A stretch of 64,000 nucleotides of DNA from Paracoccaceae bacterium (GCA_002709405.1 PAQV01000062.1:119238-183237), one strand, 5' to 3'; shown: positions 26,399-35,568, numbered from the stretch's first letter. Made by a program: numbers and translations. The notes: generated by a model not told the origin, from the sequence alone.

Positions 26399-28225
26399 TT
26401 ACGGGGTGTCGAGGGCGGCGAGTTTGGCTTCGATCCGAGTTTTAAGTTCGGTGCATTGGCCAAATTCGTAGCTGGTGTGCTCGGGGTCAAAGACCTCAAG
26501 CGCGGCGGTGACATGTGTCAGGGCGGCTTCCAGATGCACGCGAGGTTCGGTGCAGCTATCGTGACCGGCTCGTGCCGCCTGGGCCAAAGTGAGATTGTTT
26601 TGGGTCTTGGCCCATTGGACGGCATGGGAGTCGCGAGTAAGGACATCGAGGGCCTTGCTATAGGCGTCCACGGCTTGTGCAAGGAGGTGTGCGCCTGCCG
26701 GGCCGTTGGTACGACGTCCCTGGATTTTTAGTGCGCTGCCGAGGTTGTTCTGCGTTATGGCCCAGTCTACGGGAAATGCGTCGGGGGTGAAGACCAAAAG
26801 AGCGTCGCGACAAGCGGCGGCGGCTTGGGCTAGGAGATCGGCGGCGCCGGCCAAGTCGTCTGTGCGGACGCCCTGATCTTGTAGCGCGGTGGCGAGATTG
26901 TTCTGGGTCTCGGCCCAGAGCACGGGAAATGCGTCGCGGGTGCGGACTTTTAGAGCAGCACGATGTGCGGCGACAGACTGGGCTATGAGGTCGGCGCCCG
27001 CCGATCCGACAGTGCGTCTGCCCTGGTCGTGCAGCGCGATAGCGAGATTGTTCTGGATCAATGCCCAGTCCATGGGATAGGCGTCCGGACTGTAGACTTC
27101 AAGGGCGTTGCGAAATGTGGCTACGGCCTGCGCTAGAAGGCTAGCGCCCTCTGGTCCGTTTGTGCGGCTGCCTTGAATTTCCAGTGTGGTTGCGAGATTG
27201 GTCTGGGCTATTGCCCAGTCTAAAGGAAACGTGTCGCGGGTGAAAACCTCTAGGGCCTTGCCAGAGGCGACTTTGGCCTGAGCCAGGAGACGGGTGCCTG
27301 TGGGGCCGTCGGCGCGGCTGCCTTGGTTTGATTTACCGACAGCAAGCCAGTTCTGACCCGCAGCCCAAAGCCATGCATTGGCCTGACGCAGTTCTGCGGT
27401 CAGGCATTCTGTCAGCATGTCGATGCTGAACTGGATGCCTGTGCCGCCGTAGCGCAAGCCGTGGCCGCGTAGAATGGCAAAATAGGAGAGAATGCGTTTG
27501 CGGGCAGGTTCGATGGGGTCGATAGCTGCAAAACTGTCCGCCGCCGCGGAGAGGATGCGAAACGCTTGTTCCGTGCGCCCGCGCAGGAGGGCGTTGTTCG
27601 CGCGGAGTTCGGCGGTTTTGGCGGCCTCGTCGAGTTCGACCTCTTGCACGCGAGAGAGGATCTCTTCGACTTCATCCAGATCACCGGCGTCGATGGCGGC
27701 GCGGGCGGCGGATTTGAGGTTGGAGAGGCGTTTGAGGCCGTCTTCGATGGCGTTGACCTCGGCCTTGAGCGCGCGGTAGTCGCGGGCCTTTTCGGTGAGG
27801 AATTCAATCAGAGCACCGTCGGTGGCGTCATAGGCCCGGGCGTATTCGAACCGTCCGGCGAGAGTTTCGAGCTGGGACCGGGAGAGGGTGCGAAGGTCGG
27901 AGAGGGCCTGTTCGAGGGAGCCTTTTTCGGCGCGCAGGGCTGCGATGTCGTAGTCGGAGACGGATTTTGCATCGGCGGCCTTTGCCTTGAGTTCACCGAT
28001 GCGGCGGCGGGTGATGCCGAGGACGTCGCAGAGGGGTTGGTAGACCTTGACCTGTGGGCGTTTGACCCGGCCATTTTCGTAATCGCCGATCCGGCGGACG
28101 TATTGGTCCCATGTGTCGGGATTTTCTTCCTCGAATGCCTTTTCCGCGAGGACGAGCTGCGTCCAGCCAAGCGCCTCGCGCGCTTCGCAGATTTCCGACC
28201 CGAGCAACTCACCAAATGACGGCAT
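26399..28225 (-). CDS. HTH-domain protein with large TPR-like repeat region
   Basis: 608 residues. Residues 1-75 are an Xre-type helix-turn-helix: LGSEICEAREALGWTQLVLAEKAF, then RRIGDYENGRVKRPQ. Residues 85-240 are coiled-coil. From about residue 290 there are at least five repeats of about 52 residues built on TRDAFPVLWAETQNNLATAL, then QGxRTxGxxGAxLLAQAVAAxxxAL. These are tetratricopeptide-like repeats of the kind found in signalling proteins. No effector domain is fused. Base composition is lower in G+C than the surroundings. A ligand- or protein-sensing regulator is likely; targets are unknown. Confidence 0.75.
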   Translation of the reverse strand: MPSFGELLGSEICEAREALGWTQLVLAEKAFEEENPDTWDQYVRRIGDYENGRVKRPQVKVYQPLCDVLGITRRRIGELKAKAADAKSVSDYDIAALRAEKGSLEQALSDLRTLSRSQLETLAGRFEYARAYDATDGALIEFLTEKARDYRALKAEVNAIEDGLKRLSNLKSAARAAIDAGDLDEVEEILSRVQEVELDEAAKTAELRANNALLRGRTEQAFRILSAAADSFAAIDPIEPARKRILSYFAILRGHGLRYGGTGIQFSIDMLTECLTAELRQANAWLWAAGQNWLAVGKSNQGSRADGPTGTRLLAQAKVASGKALEVFTRDTFPLDWAIAQTNLATTLEIQGSRTNGPEGASLLAQAVATFRNALEVYSPDAYPMDWALIQNNLAIALHDQGRRTVGSAGADLIAQSVAAHRAALKVRTRDAFPVLWAETQNNLATALQDQGVRTDDLAGAADLLAQAAAACRDALLVFTPDAFPVDWAITQNNLGSALKIQGRRTNGPAGAHLLAQAVDAYSKALDVLTRDSHAVQWAKTQNNLTLAQAARAGHDSCTEPRVHLEAALTHVTAALEVFDPEHTSYEFGQCTELKTRIEAKLAALDTP

Positions 28226-28358
28226 TCGTCCTGAAACGTCCTGTCTCGTCCCCGTTCCGGCGTCACGGTTGGGCCGGCTTTCACGGCATCCATTGGGGGT
28301 GATCGGACGCGGTCATGTCAACCGCCTGCGCAGGCATCCAACCCAGATGAGGTGCAAG

Positions 28359-28535
28359 ATGCTTAAGGAATTGTTGGAAAAACTCTGCCATGTAGTGGAC
28401 ATGGCAACCCGGCCCCGGGTGTTGAATGTGGCTTTGTTTGCCGTGGCGGCGGCGGGGCATTGGGGGCTTTGTGACCCGGTGGTCGGGCGGCAGGTGAGTG
28501 TGGCCCTGTCGCTGATCATCGCGCTGAGGCCGTGA
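28359..28535 (+). CDS. Possible small membrane protein
   Basis: 58 residues starting at ATG 28359 with GAGGTG six bases upstream. A charged N-terminus (LKELLEKLCHVVDMATRPR) is followed by two hydrophobic stretches (VLNVALFAVAAAGHWGL and VSVALSLIIAL). It stops 15 bases before a bidirectional hairpin. No family was recognised. It could be spurious, but ribosome site, hydrophobic pattern and terminator agree. Confidence 0.4.
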   Translation: MLKELLEKLCHVVDMATRPRVLNVALFAVAAAGHWGLCDPVVGRQVSVALSLIIALRP

Positions 28536-28549
28536 GGGCCGTGACATTC

Positions 28550-28576
28550 AAGGGGGCGTCTGGATGCGCCCCCTTT
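28550..28576. terminator. Bidirectional hairpin before tpiA end
   Basis: AAGGGGGCG and CGCCCCCTT form a 9-bp stem with an 8-base loop between a possible small gene and convergent tpiA. There is a short T run on the plus strand (CCTTTC) and CCTTGAAT on the minus strand. Confidence 0.65.
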
Positions 28577-28614
28577 CGGGATCGAGGTCCGGGTATGGGC
28601 CGGTCAGGGCCCGA

Positions 28615-29355
28615 TCAGGCGGCGTCGAGCGCGTCGATGATGCCGCCGAAATCGGCGGCCTTGAGGCTGGCTCCGCCGACGAGGGCTCCGTCGACGTCCC
28701 GAACGGCAAAGATCTCGGCCGCGTTCGAGGGTTTGACCGAGCCGCCGTAAAGCAGGCGGATGGCCGCGCCCTCATCGCCCAGGTGCCGGGTCAGCTCGGC
28801 GCGCAGGAAGGCGTGGACCTCGCCGATCTGGTCGGTCGTGGGGGTGAGCCCCGTGCCGATGGCCCAGACCGGTTCGTAGGCCACGACGAGCGTCGCGCCG
28901 GCGGCGCCGTCGGGCAGGGAGCCGGCCAGCTGTGTGCCGACGATGTCCAGCGTGGTGCCGGCCTCGCGCTGGGAGAGGTCCTCGCCCAGGCAGAGGACGA
29001 CGGTCAGACCGGCACTGATGGCGGCCTCGGACTTGGCCTTGATCGCGGCGTCGCTTTCGCCGTGGTCGGCGCGGCGTTCGGAATGGCCGGTGATGACGTA
29101 GCTGGCCCCGGCGTCCAGCAGCATGTCAGCCGAGATGTCGCCGGTATGGGCCCCGGAGGCGGCGGCGTGGCAATCCTGACCGCCCAGGGCGATGGTCTGG
29201 CCCGCAGCCTCTGCGGCGCGGGACAGGAGCGTGGCGGGCGGGCAGATCAGGACCTCGCACTCCGGGGCGGGGCGGTCGGCCAGCGTCTTGAGTTCCGCCA
29301 GCGCCGCGCCGGTGCCGTTCATTTTCCAGTTTCCTGCCGCCAGTTTACGCCGCAT
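28615..29355 (-). CDS. tpiA: Triose-phosphate isomerase
   Basis: 246 residues from ATG 29355. Interconverts dihydroxyacetone phosphate and glyceraldehyde 3-phosphate in glycolysis and gluconeogenesis. Substrate residues are in AAGNWKMNG (Asn and Lys), the electrophile in VITGHSERR (His), and the catalytic glutamate in [16 protein letters not shown]. The phosphate-binding [13 protein letters not shown] is also present. Length is standard. Confidence 0.96.
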   Translation of the reverse strand: MRRKLAAGNWKMNGTGAALAELKTLADRPAPECEVLICPPATLLSRAAEAAGQTIALGGQDCHAAASGAHTGDISADMLLDAGASYVITGHSERRADHGESDAAIKAKSEAAISAGLTVVLCLGEDLSQREAGTTLDIVGTQLAGSLPDGAAGATLVVAYEPVWAIGTGLTPTTDQIGEVHAFLRAELTRHLGDEGAAIRLLYGGSVKPSNAAEIFAVRDVDGALVGGASLKAADFGGIIDALDAA

Positions 29356-29434
29356 GGTCCACCCCTGTGTCGATTGTGTTTCCCCAGAGGTAGCACCCGG
29401 GGCGGGGCGAGACAAATGCCGATGCGGCGGGCGG

Positions 29435-29785
29435 TCACATGTCGGCGAACTTGATGGATTCGCCGCAACCGCAGGCTTCGGTCACATTGGGGTTGTTGAA
29501 GCGGAACCCAGCTTCGAGCAGGCTTACTTCGTAGTCGATTTCGGTGCCGAAAAGGAACATCTGGGCCATGGGCGCGATCATCACGCGGGCGCCGTCCTGT
29601 TCGACGATCTCGTCGTTGGGGTCGGCGTCGGCAACGTAGTCCATGGTGTATTCCATGCCCGCGCAGCCGCCTTTCTTGACGCCGATGCGCAGGCCGGTGG
29701 TGCCGCCCTTGTCCATCAGATTGCGGATTTGCGTGGCGGCGCGGGGGGTCAGCGTGACCGCCTGTTTTCCGGGAATTGCAAACAT
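29435..29785 (-). CDS. sufA: A-type iron-sulfur carrier protein (SufA/IscA/ErpA family)
   Basis: 116 residues from ATG 29785 with AAGGAGCTC upstream. The three conserved cysteines are in [10 protein letters not shown] and the terminal CGCG of EACGCGESI. The protein carries Fe-S clusters from the assembly scaffold to target proteins. A SufT-like gene lies just upstream in the same direction, which supports a SUF-linked function, but the main suf genes are not in the window. The sufA symbol is by best fit; ErpA is an alternative. Confidence 0.9.
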   Translation of the reverse strand: MFAIPGKQAVTLTPRAATQIRNLMDKGGTTGLRIGVKKGGCAGMEYTMDYVADADPNDEIVEQDGARVMIAPMAQMFLFGTEIDYEVSLLEAGFRFNNPNVTEACGCGESIKFADM

Positions 29786-29890
29786 CGCGAGAGCTCCTTT
29801 GAGAGCAATGTAAGGGTTCGGGCGGGCAGGCTCAAGCTTTGGGCCGGTTGGCTGGCCCGACCAAGGCGCGTGCGCGAGGGTGGTGCGGGG

Positions 29891-29924
29891 AAAAACGGCC
29901 GCCCGGGGTCAGGCCGGGCGGCCG
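29891..29924 (-). terminator. Terminator after the sufT-like gene
   Basis: On the minus strand CGGCCGCCCGG/CCGGGCGGCCG is a perfect 11-bp stem with a 7-base loop, followed by TTTTTC. The 362-base gap between the sufA-like and sufT-like genes otherwise shows no gene. The downstream sufA-like gene therefore probably has its own promoter. Confidence 0.88.
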
Positions 29925-30147
29925 GGATCGGGCCGTTGGATGCCGGGGGACAGCGAAAACGTGGGCCTGGTCAAGGGGTTGGGGTCAATGACGTGGCCGG
30001 CCGCGGGCGCAATGTGCCAGGGCCGGCGCGCGGTAATGCGCGGGCGCAGGGCTATGCTGTGCGGGTGACAGGCCGGTGACGGTTGGGTAACGATATTGAA
30101 ACACGGGCGGAAATCGCTGTGGATAACAGGGCGATACCGCCCGGGCG

Positions 30148-30510
30148 TCACATGAAGCCCAGTTCGAGTCGCGCCTCGTCGGACATCATCTCCATGCCCC
30201 AGGGCGGCTCCCATGTGAGGTCGACGTCGACCTGTTTGACCCCGCCGATGGGTTCCACGGCATCGGCCACCCAGCCGGGCATGTCGCCGGCCACGGGGCA
30301 GCCCGGAGCGGTCAGGGTCATGAGGATCTTCACCTCGTTTTCCGGCGAGATATCAATGGTGTAGATCAGGCCGAGCTCGTAGATATTGACCGGGATCTCG
30401 GGGTCGTAGACCGATCGACAGGCCTCGACCACCTGGTCGAAGAGCGGGTGATCTGTGCTCGACGGCGGGATCAGGGGGGTGCCTTCCATGGGCTCGGGCG
30501 ACTGGGTCAT
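30148..30510 (-). CDS. sufT: SufT/MIP18-like Fe-S assembly protein (DUF59)
   Basis: 120 residues from ATG 30510 with GAGGACC upstream. The MIP18 core reads VYDPEIPVNIYELGLIY, then MTLTAPGCPVAGDMPG with the conserved cysteine, and WEPPWGMEMMSDEARLELG at the end. Proteins of this family help Fe-S cluster maturation. The first 25 residues are a loose, Pro-rich extension. It is adjacent to an A-type carrier, though separated by a terminator. Confidence 0.88.
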   Translation of the reverse strand: MTQSPEPMEGTPLIPPSSTDHPLFDQVVEACRSVYDPEIPVNIYELGLIYTIDISPENEVKILMTLTAPGCPVAGDMPGWVADAVEPIGGVKQVDVDLTWEPPWGMEMMSDEARLELGFM

Positions 30511-30664
30511 CAGGGTCCTCGTTCCGGGTTCCTGAGTGAAGATATAGGAAATGTGGGGGGAGCGTAAAGGGGAGGGCTTGGCACGAGGATGTGCGGTTTT
30601 GTACCGGGCGCGGCGAGGGGGATGGGGTGGTTTTGTCCGTTTTGTACAAAACGGGGGCGGGGTG

Positions 30665-32953
30665 TCAGCGGCTGCCGCCGTGTTCGGGAGGCAGGGGGCC
30701 GGTGTGCCAGGTGCAGCCTTCGGGCAGGGCGTCGGCTGCGGGGATCTCTTGCCACGGGGCAGGTGCGATTTGCCTCCATTGCAGTCTTGGGTAGATGTTA
30801 TCCGGACGCTGTTCAAACCATTCTCGCCAACGGCTGAAAAAATCTTCATCCGACAGGATCGTATCCGCCATTTGGCAGGCGTTGCCTATTCGTAATCGTT
30901 GAAAAGGTGATAGTGTAACGGAGCCATCAAAAAATACATTTCGCCAATCCGCTGTATTGTCAAACTTAGCTGAGGACAGATCCACTGATTTGAGCGCACC
31001 ACCATGGTTAATGGTATCGTAGAAGACCGTTCTCGATGAGATGATTCCGCGGCGAGCATTGTCCGTCAGGAGGGACATGGAAAGCACGGCCCCTGGCAGT
31101 CGCGCTCCACTAAGGTTGGCGTCCTGTAGTTTCGCCCATTCGAGTTCCGCGTCTTGCAGCTGAGCCGCGTTCAGATCTGCGCCTTCCAGATTCGCCCCTA
31201 AAAGGACCGCTTTTTTCATCTTAGCTCGGATCAAAATTGCGCCTTGCATTTCCGCATAGGACATATTTGCGTGTTCTAGCAATGCATCGGTGAGATTGGC
31301 TGTGCGCAAGTGAGTTCGGTGTAACTCGGCATTCTGCATTTCTGCGAGTTGAAGTCTCGCTCCAGTCATATTTGCTTTTTGGAATTTGGCACTATCAAGT
31401 TCTGCTCCTTGTAAATTGGCCTGTTGCAGATTTGCTGAAATGAAATTTGCTTTTTTTAACGTGGAATTTCGGAAGTCTGAATTTTGTAGCTCAGCTAGGC
31501 GAAAATTTGCTTCAATTAGATCGGAGTTACTTAGGTCCGTGTTTTGCATCTTGGCGAAGCTGAAAGAAGGTTTTTGCATCGTCGTTTCTCTTAGATCAGC
31601 TCCATTCATATTTGCTCCATCAAAACTTGTGCCTTGCACAAAGGATTCACTAAAATTTGCGTCTTGCAATGAGGCGCTGCTAAAGTCCACTTCTCGAATT
31701 TTCGCATTTCTGAAATCCGATCTTGATAGATTCGCTCTTTTGAAGTTTGCGCCGTCTAGGCTTTCTATTGGCATCGAGGCGCCTTCAAGGTCGGCATCTG
31801 TGGCGGTAACATTGGCCATTTTTGCAGTTGAAAGGTTTAGATTGACCAGGAAAGCGCCGCGCAGATCTGCGCCGGTTAGGTCAAATTGAGCGCCGAAAAT
31901 GTATGGTGTAGAAGCGTCATGCTCGAAATTGTCTGCTTTTGCGAAAGTCCCGCCGTTTAAGCCAAGAGTATTAGTTATCGGTTTTTGAGCGACCTCAGTT
32001 GTTGCTTCCATTCTGAACCGGTTAAGGTGTGCCGGAATACTCAGATCCAAAATTCTGGCCGTGCGCTTGATGCGCCATTCGTCAAGGTGCTCTTGCCGTT
32101 GTTCGGGCGTTAGCTCGCCGCAATCGTCAACGCCTTCACGTCTGCACCATGTTGCCATATCTTCCTTGTAGGCGATGGCGTAAGGGAGCCAGCCTGAGGG
32201 ACGCTCAGTCAGGCGCTGGTCATGCAGGTCGATGGCGGCGAGGGTCACGGGCCCGATGGTCTCGACCGTGCGGCCCCAGGTGACCGCGAGGGCCGCCGCA
32301 CATAACAAGGTAACGCTGATGGTGTAGGCGGCCGTGACCTTCAGGTAGTTCGTCGGCCGGCGCTTGGTATGTCGCATCCGGCTGAGCAAAAGGCGCAGGC
32401 TGACGGAGCCCATGGCGAGGGCGCCGGCGAACATCAGGGCGCCGACGGATGTCATCCAAAAATCCCGGGCGGGCATAGATTTGCACCAGATCCAGCCCAT
32501 AACGAAGGGCGTGGCCAGCCAGGTGATCGCGAAGTTGAGGGCCATCGAGGTGTAGTCGGTCTCGCGCCGCTGGGCGCAGCCGTCCTGGCGCAGGATCTCG
32601 CGTAGGGACAGGGCGGCGTCGGTCATGAGCCAGGGCGAGACGGCCTCGCCCAGGCGGGTGCGATTGATGCGGGGCGGGGCCTCGGACAGGGCGTCCCAAA
32701 GGCGGATGAGGTAGAGGTGCAGGTAGCCGTAGGTCGCGAAGACCAGGATCGGGGCGGCGTAAAAGAAGAGGTAGGTGGGCACGGTGATGTTGACCACCGG
32801 CAGCTGGGTGCCCCGGCCGACGCCGTAGAAGTCGATGTGCTCGACGCTGACCAGGGTGACCACGGCGAAGACCAGCACGGAAAAGAGCCCCAGCCAGGTG
32901 CTGCGGGCATTGGCGGTCAGGGCGTCGATGCGCTTGACGGTGGCGTCGGACAT
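30665..32953 (-). CDS. Membrane-anchored pentapeptide-repeat protein
   Basis: 762 residues. The N-terminal 245 hold about four or five membrane helices (WLGLFSVLVFAVVTLVS, VPTYLFFYAAPILVFATYG, LNFAITWLATPFVMGWIW, VGALMFAGALAMGSVSL, VTAAYTISVTLLCAAALAV). From about residue 350 to 630 there is a long pentapeptide repeat (A(D/N)Lxx), for example GANLEGADLNAAQLQDAELEW in part, which should fold as a right-handed beta-helix. The C-terminal 90 residues are non-repetitive. The repeat part is strikingly AT-rich (30830-32160), while the membrane part is GC-rich, so the gene looks like a fusion of segments of different origin. Function is unknown. Confidence 0.8.
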   Translation of the reverse strand: MSDATVKRIDALTANARSTWLGLFSVLVFAVVTLVSVEHIDFYGVGRGTQLPVVNITVPTYLFFYAAPILVFATYGYLHLYLIRLWDALSEAPPRINRTRLGEAVSPWLMTDAALSLREILRQDGCAQRRETDYTSMALNFAITWLATPFVMGWIWCKSMPARDFWMTSVGALMFAGALAMGSVSLRLLLSRMRHTKRRPTNYLKVTAAYTISVTLLCAAALAVTWGRTVETIGPVTLAAIDLHDQRLTERPSGWLPYAIAYKEDMATWCRREGVDDCGELTPEQRQEHLDEWRIKRTARILDLSIPAHLNRFRMEATTEVAQKPITNTLGLNGGTFAKADNFEHDASTPYIFGAQFDLTGADLRGAFLVNLNLSTAKMANVTATDADLEGASMPIESLDGANFKRANLSRSDFRNAKIREVDFSSASLQDANFSESFVQGTSFDGANMNGADLRETTMQKPSFSFAKMQNTDLSNSDLIEANFRLAELQNSDFRNSTLKKANFISANLQQANLQGAELDSAKFQKANMTGARLQLAEMQNAELHRTHLRTANLTDALLEHANMSYAEMQGAILIRAKMKKAVLLGANLEGADLNAAQLQDAELEWAKLQDANLSGARLPGAVLSMSLLTDNARRGIISSRTVFYDTINHGGALKSVDLSSAKFDNTADWRNVFFDGSVTLSPFQRLRIGNACQMADTILSDEDFFSRWREWFEQRPDNIYPRLQWRQIAPAPWQEIPAADALPEGCTWHTGPLPPEHGGSR

Positions 32954-33037
32954 GGGGGCGGCTCGGGCCGGGGATCAGCCCGGCCATGGTTACGGGCCTG
33001 CGCGCGGCGCGCAAGCCTTTCGGCCGCAGGGGGTGGG

Positions 33038-33063
33038 CGTAGGATGGGTTGTTTCAACCCATC
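33038..33063. repeat. Second GATGGGTTG...CAACCCATC palindrome
   Basis: A 9-bp inverted repeat with a 3-base loop, preceded by CGTAG, between the pentapeptide gene and the histidine kinase. It is the same design as the copy at 2284-2309, with compensatory changes in both arms, which suggests selection for the hairpin. Confidence 0.7.
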
Positions 33064-33070
33064 GCGGGTG

Positions 33071-34258
33071 TCATTGGCGCAGGGTGGCCTCCGGCAGGGC
33101 GATGTGGCGGGTCATGGCGCCGTCCGAGAACGCGGTTTCCAGCGTGCCGTCCAGCTGGCGTTCGACCGAGATCTGCAGAAGCTCGGTGCCGAAGCCGTGG
33201 CCCGGGGTGGGGGCGTGCTTGCGCTTGGCGATGCCCTCCTCGGACCAGTCGATCAGCACCTGGTCGCCCTCGTGCCGCCAGCGCACGGTCAGCCGGCCGA
33301 CGGTGTCCGACAGGGCCCCGTATTTCGCCGCGTTGGTGGCCAGTTCGTGGAAGACCAGAGCCAGGTAGGTCACCGCCTTCTGGCCCAGGATCAGGTTCGG
33401 GCCGTCGATCGTCACACGCTCGATCTCGCGGTCGAGGTGCGGTTCCAGCAGGGTGGCGATCAGCTTTTGCAGGGAAATCTGCGGCCCGGCCTGTTCGTGG
33501 GCCACGACGACCGGCACGATCAGCTCGTGGGCCTGGGCCAGGGCCTGCACGCGGCTTTCCAGGGCGGTGGCCAGGTCGTCGGTCGATTTCTCCTGCCGGC
33601 GCGACAGGCGGATGATGCCCGAGATGATGGCGAAGATGTTCTTGATCCGGTGGTTCATCTCGCGCAGCAGCAGCTGGCGGTCGTCGAGCATCTCGCGCAG
33701 GGCGATCTCGGTTTCGATCATGCGCGACAGGTCGGTGAGCGAGGCGACCTGGGCCTCGGTCCAGTCGTGGGGCTGGTTGTCGATGGCGCAGAAAGAGCCC
33801 AGGGGCTGGCCTTCGGGCCCGTGCACGGGCACGCCAAGGTAGGCCACGACGCCCAGTTCATGGGTGGCCAGGTTGTCCTTGAGCAGGGCGTGATCGCGGG
33901 CGTCCGACACGGCCAGCGGCGCGTCCTCGGTCACGACATACTGGCAGAAGGAATGGCTGAGCGGGGTCTGGCGGGCGCGGGCGACGTCTCCGGTCAGGCC
34001 GGTCTGGGCCTTGAAGAACTGACGATTGCCGTCGACCAGAGACAGCAGGCCCACGGGCGTGCCGGTGATGCGCGTGGCCAGGCGGACGGCCCGGTCAAAG
34101 ACCTCTTCGGTGGGCGTGTCGAGCAGCCCGGCGGTGTCCAGGGCCGACAGCCGGTCGGGGGCGGTCAGGCGGGCAGAGTGGCTGTCGGGGCGGGCGTCGG
34201 GGAAGGGACGGGTTACCATCCGGGGGCTCGCAGGGGGGACAGGGCCGGCTGTGGGCAT
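33071..34258 (-). CDS. GAF-domain sensor histidine kinase (HWE/HisKA_2 type)
   Basis: About 395 residues; the start is uncertain between ATG 34321, 34258 and 34219, none with a clear ribosome site. The GAF domain covers the first half (AVRLATRITGTPVGLLSLVD, FCQYVV, LGVPVHGPEGQPLGSFCAID). The phospho-acceptor is in LLLREMNHRIKNIFAIISGI, and the ATPase domain has LALVFHELATNAAKYGALS and GHGFGTELLQ. It is cytoplasmic, with no membrane helix. No response regulator is adjacent. Kinases of this class often feed general stress or light responses in alphaproteobacteria. Confidence 0.88.
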   Translation of the reverse strand: MPTAGPVPPASPRMVTRPFPDARPDSHSARLTAPDRLSALDTAGLLDTPTEEVFDRAVRLATRITGTPVGLLSLVDGNRQFFKAQTGLTGDVARARQTPLSHSFCQYVVTEDAPLAVSDARDHALLKDNLATHELGVVAYLGVPVHGPEGQPLGSFCAIDNQPHDWTEAQVASLTDLSRMIETEIALREMLDDRQLLLREMNHRIKNIFAIISGIIRLSRRQEKSTDDLATALESRVQALAQAHELIVPVVVAHEQAGPQISLQKLIATLLEPHLDREIERVTIDGPNLILGQKAVTYLALVFHELATNAAKYGALSDTVGRLTVRWRHEGDQVLIDWSEEGIAKRKHAPTPGHGFGTELLQISVERQLDGTLETAFSDGAMTRHIALPEATLRQ

Positions 34259-34405
34259 TCCATGGTGGGTCTTGGATCCTTCATTGCGCTGGGCCGGATT
34301 GCGGCGCGGCGAAAGGAACATGTAGCGGGTGCGGGCACGCGATCAACAGGAAATTGATCATTCGAGCACATTTATGGGCGGGGCCTCCGGGTGCACGGGG
34401 CGCGG

Positions 34406-34675
34406 TCAGTCGTTGACGTCGTCGTGGAAGCGCTTCACCTGGCCATGGGGCAGCGAGAACACCCGGCGCAGGATCACCCAGGACACCAGCGACAGGGCGG
34501 CGAAGATCAGCACCAGAAGGGGCAGCGACAGCACCAGCCCGAGGTTCAGCAGCAACATGGCCACCAGGAAGGCCCCGATGGCGAAGCCCAGGAAGATAAA
34601 GCCCGGGACGACCACCTCGAGGATCCCCAGCACCAGGGCCGCGGCGGCCCAGACCCACCAGAGCGACAGGATCAT
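34406..34675 (-). CDS. NfeD-like membrane protein
   Basis: 89 residues with two or three membrane helices (WWVWAAAALVLGILEVVVPG, IFLGFAIGAFLVAMLLL, LPLLVLIFAALSLVSWVIL). The pattern matches the membrane part of NfeD proteins, without the usual C-terminal OB-fold domain. It overlaps the SPFH gene stop by four bases (ATGA). NfeD and stomatin-type genes form a conserved pair that acts on membrane microdomains. Confidence 0.82.
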   Translation of the reverse strand: MILSLWWVWAAAALVLGILEVVVPGFIFLGFAIGAFLVAMLLLNLGLVLSLPLLVLIFAALSLVSWVILRRVFSLPHGQVKRFHDDVND

Positions 34676-35568
34676 GGGTCCGCGCGCCCGCCCAGAAGGC
34701 GGAAGGCATCGGAAAACGCCTCGACCGCGGCGGCAGGCACGACAATGGTCTGCTTGCCGTCGCCATTGCCCAGGGCGGTCAGAGCCTCGACCTGTTTCAG
34801 GGCCACCTGGTACTGGGCGCTTTCGATGCCATGGGCCTGGATGGCCCGGGCGACGACCTCGGTCGCATAGGCCTCCGCCTCGGCCAGGATGCGCCGGGCC
34901 TTGGCGCTTTGTTCGGCCGCGTAAAGCTCGCCATCGGCGGCCAGCTCGACCGCCCGGCGTTTGCCCTCGGCCTCGGTCACGGCGGCGCGCCGGGCGCGTT
35001 CGGCGTTCAGCTGCTGCAACATCGCCGCGCGCGTGGCCTCGTCGAGGTTGACGTCCAGCAGCTCGGCCCGGGTGACTTCGATCCCCCAGTCATCCACCGC
35101 CTCGCGCAGGGATTGCTTGATCGTGTCGGTCAGGTGCGAGCGGTTCGATTGCACCTCGTCCAGTTCCATCTTGCCGATCTCTGATCGGACGATGCCGGCA
35201 ACGGTGGTGGCAATCGCCTCGTCCACGTCGCGGATGCGGTAGACCGTCTTTTCGGGATGCAGGATGCGGAAGAAGACCGAACTTTCCACTTGGACGAGCA
35301 CGTTGTCGGCCGTGATGGCGTCCTGGCTCATCGCCGGAAGCTGACGTTCCAGGATCGAGATCCGGTGCGCGACGTGGTCGATGAACGGGATGATCAGGTT
35401 GATGCCGGGGCCCAGGACAGCGGACAGGCGGCCAAAGCGTTCGACCACGTATTTTTCGGACTGCGGTACGATCTTGACGCCCTTGAAGATCACCAGGATC
35501 AGGAGGATGGCAGCCAGGATGTACAACATGCCGCTGGATGTGAGGTCGGCAATCTGGTCTTCGGTCAT
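34672..35568 (-). CDS. SPFH/Band 7 (stomatin-like) membrane protein
   Basis: 298 residues from ATG 35568. One N-terminal membrane helix (MLYILAAILLILVIFKGV) is followed by the SPFH domain: VPQSEKYVVERFGRLSAVLGPGIN, then AITADNVLVQVESSVFFRI and VGIVRSEIGKMELDEV-type text. A coiled coil follows (RRAAVTEAEGKRRAVELAADG). The family forms oligomers that organise membrane lipids and FtsH-type proteolysis. It is translated ahead of the NfeD-like gene with a four-base overlap. QmcA-like would be an alternative name. Confidence 0.92.
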   Translation of the reverse strand: MTEDQIADLTSSGMLYILAAILLILVIFKGVKIVPQSEKYVVERFGRLSAVLGPGINLIIPFIDHVAHRISILERQLPAMSQDAITADNVLVQVESSVFFRILHPEKTVYRIRDVDEAIATTVAGIVRSEIGKMELDEVQSNRSHLTDTIKQSLREAVDDWGIEVTRAELLDVNLDEATRAAMLQQLNAERARRAAVTEAEGKRRAVELAADGELYAAEQSAKARRILAEAEAYATEVVARAIQAHGIESAQYQVALKQVEALTALGNGDGKQTIVVPAAAVEAFSDAFRLLGGRADP

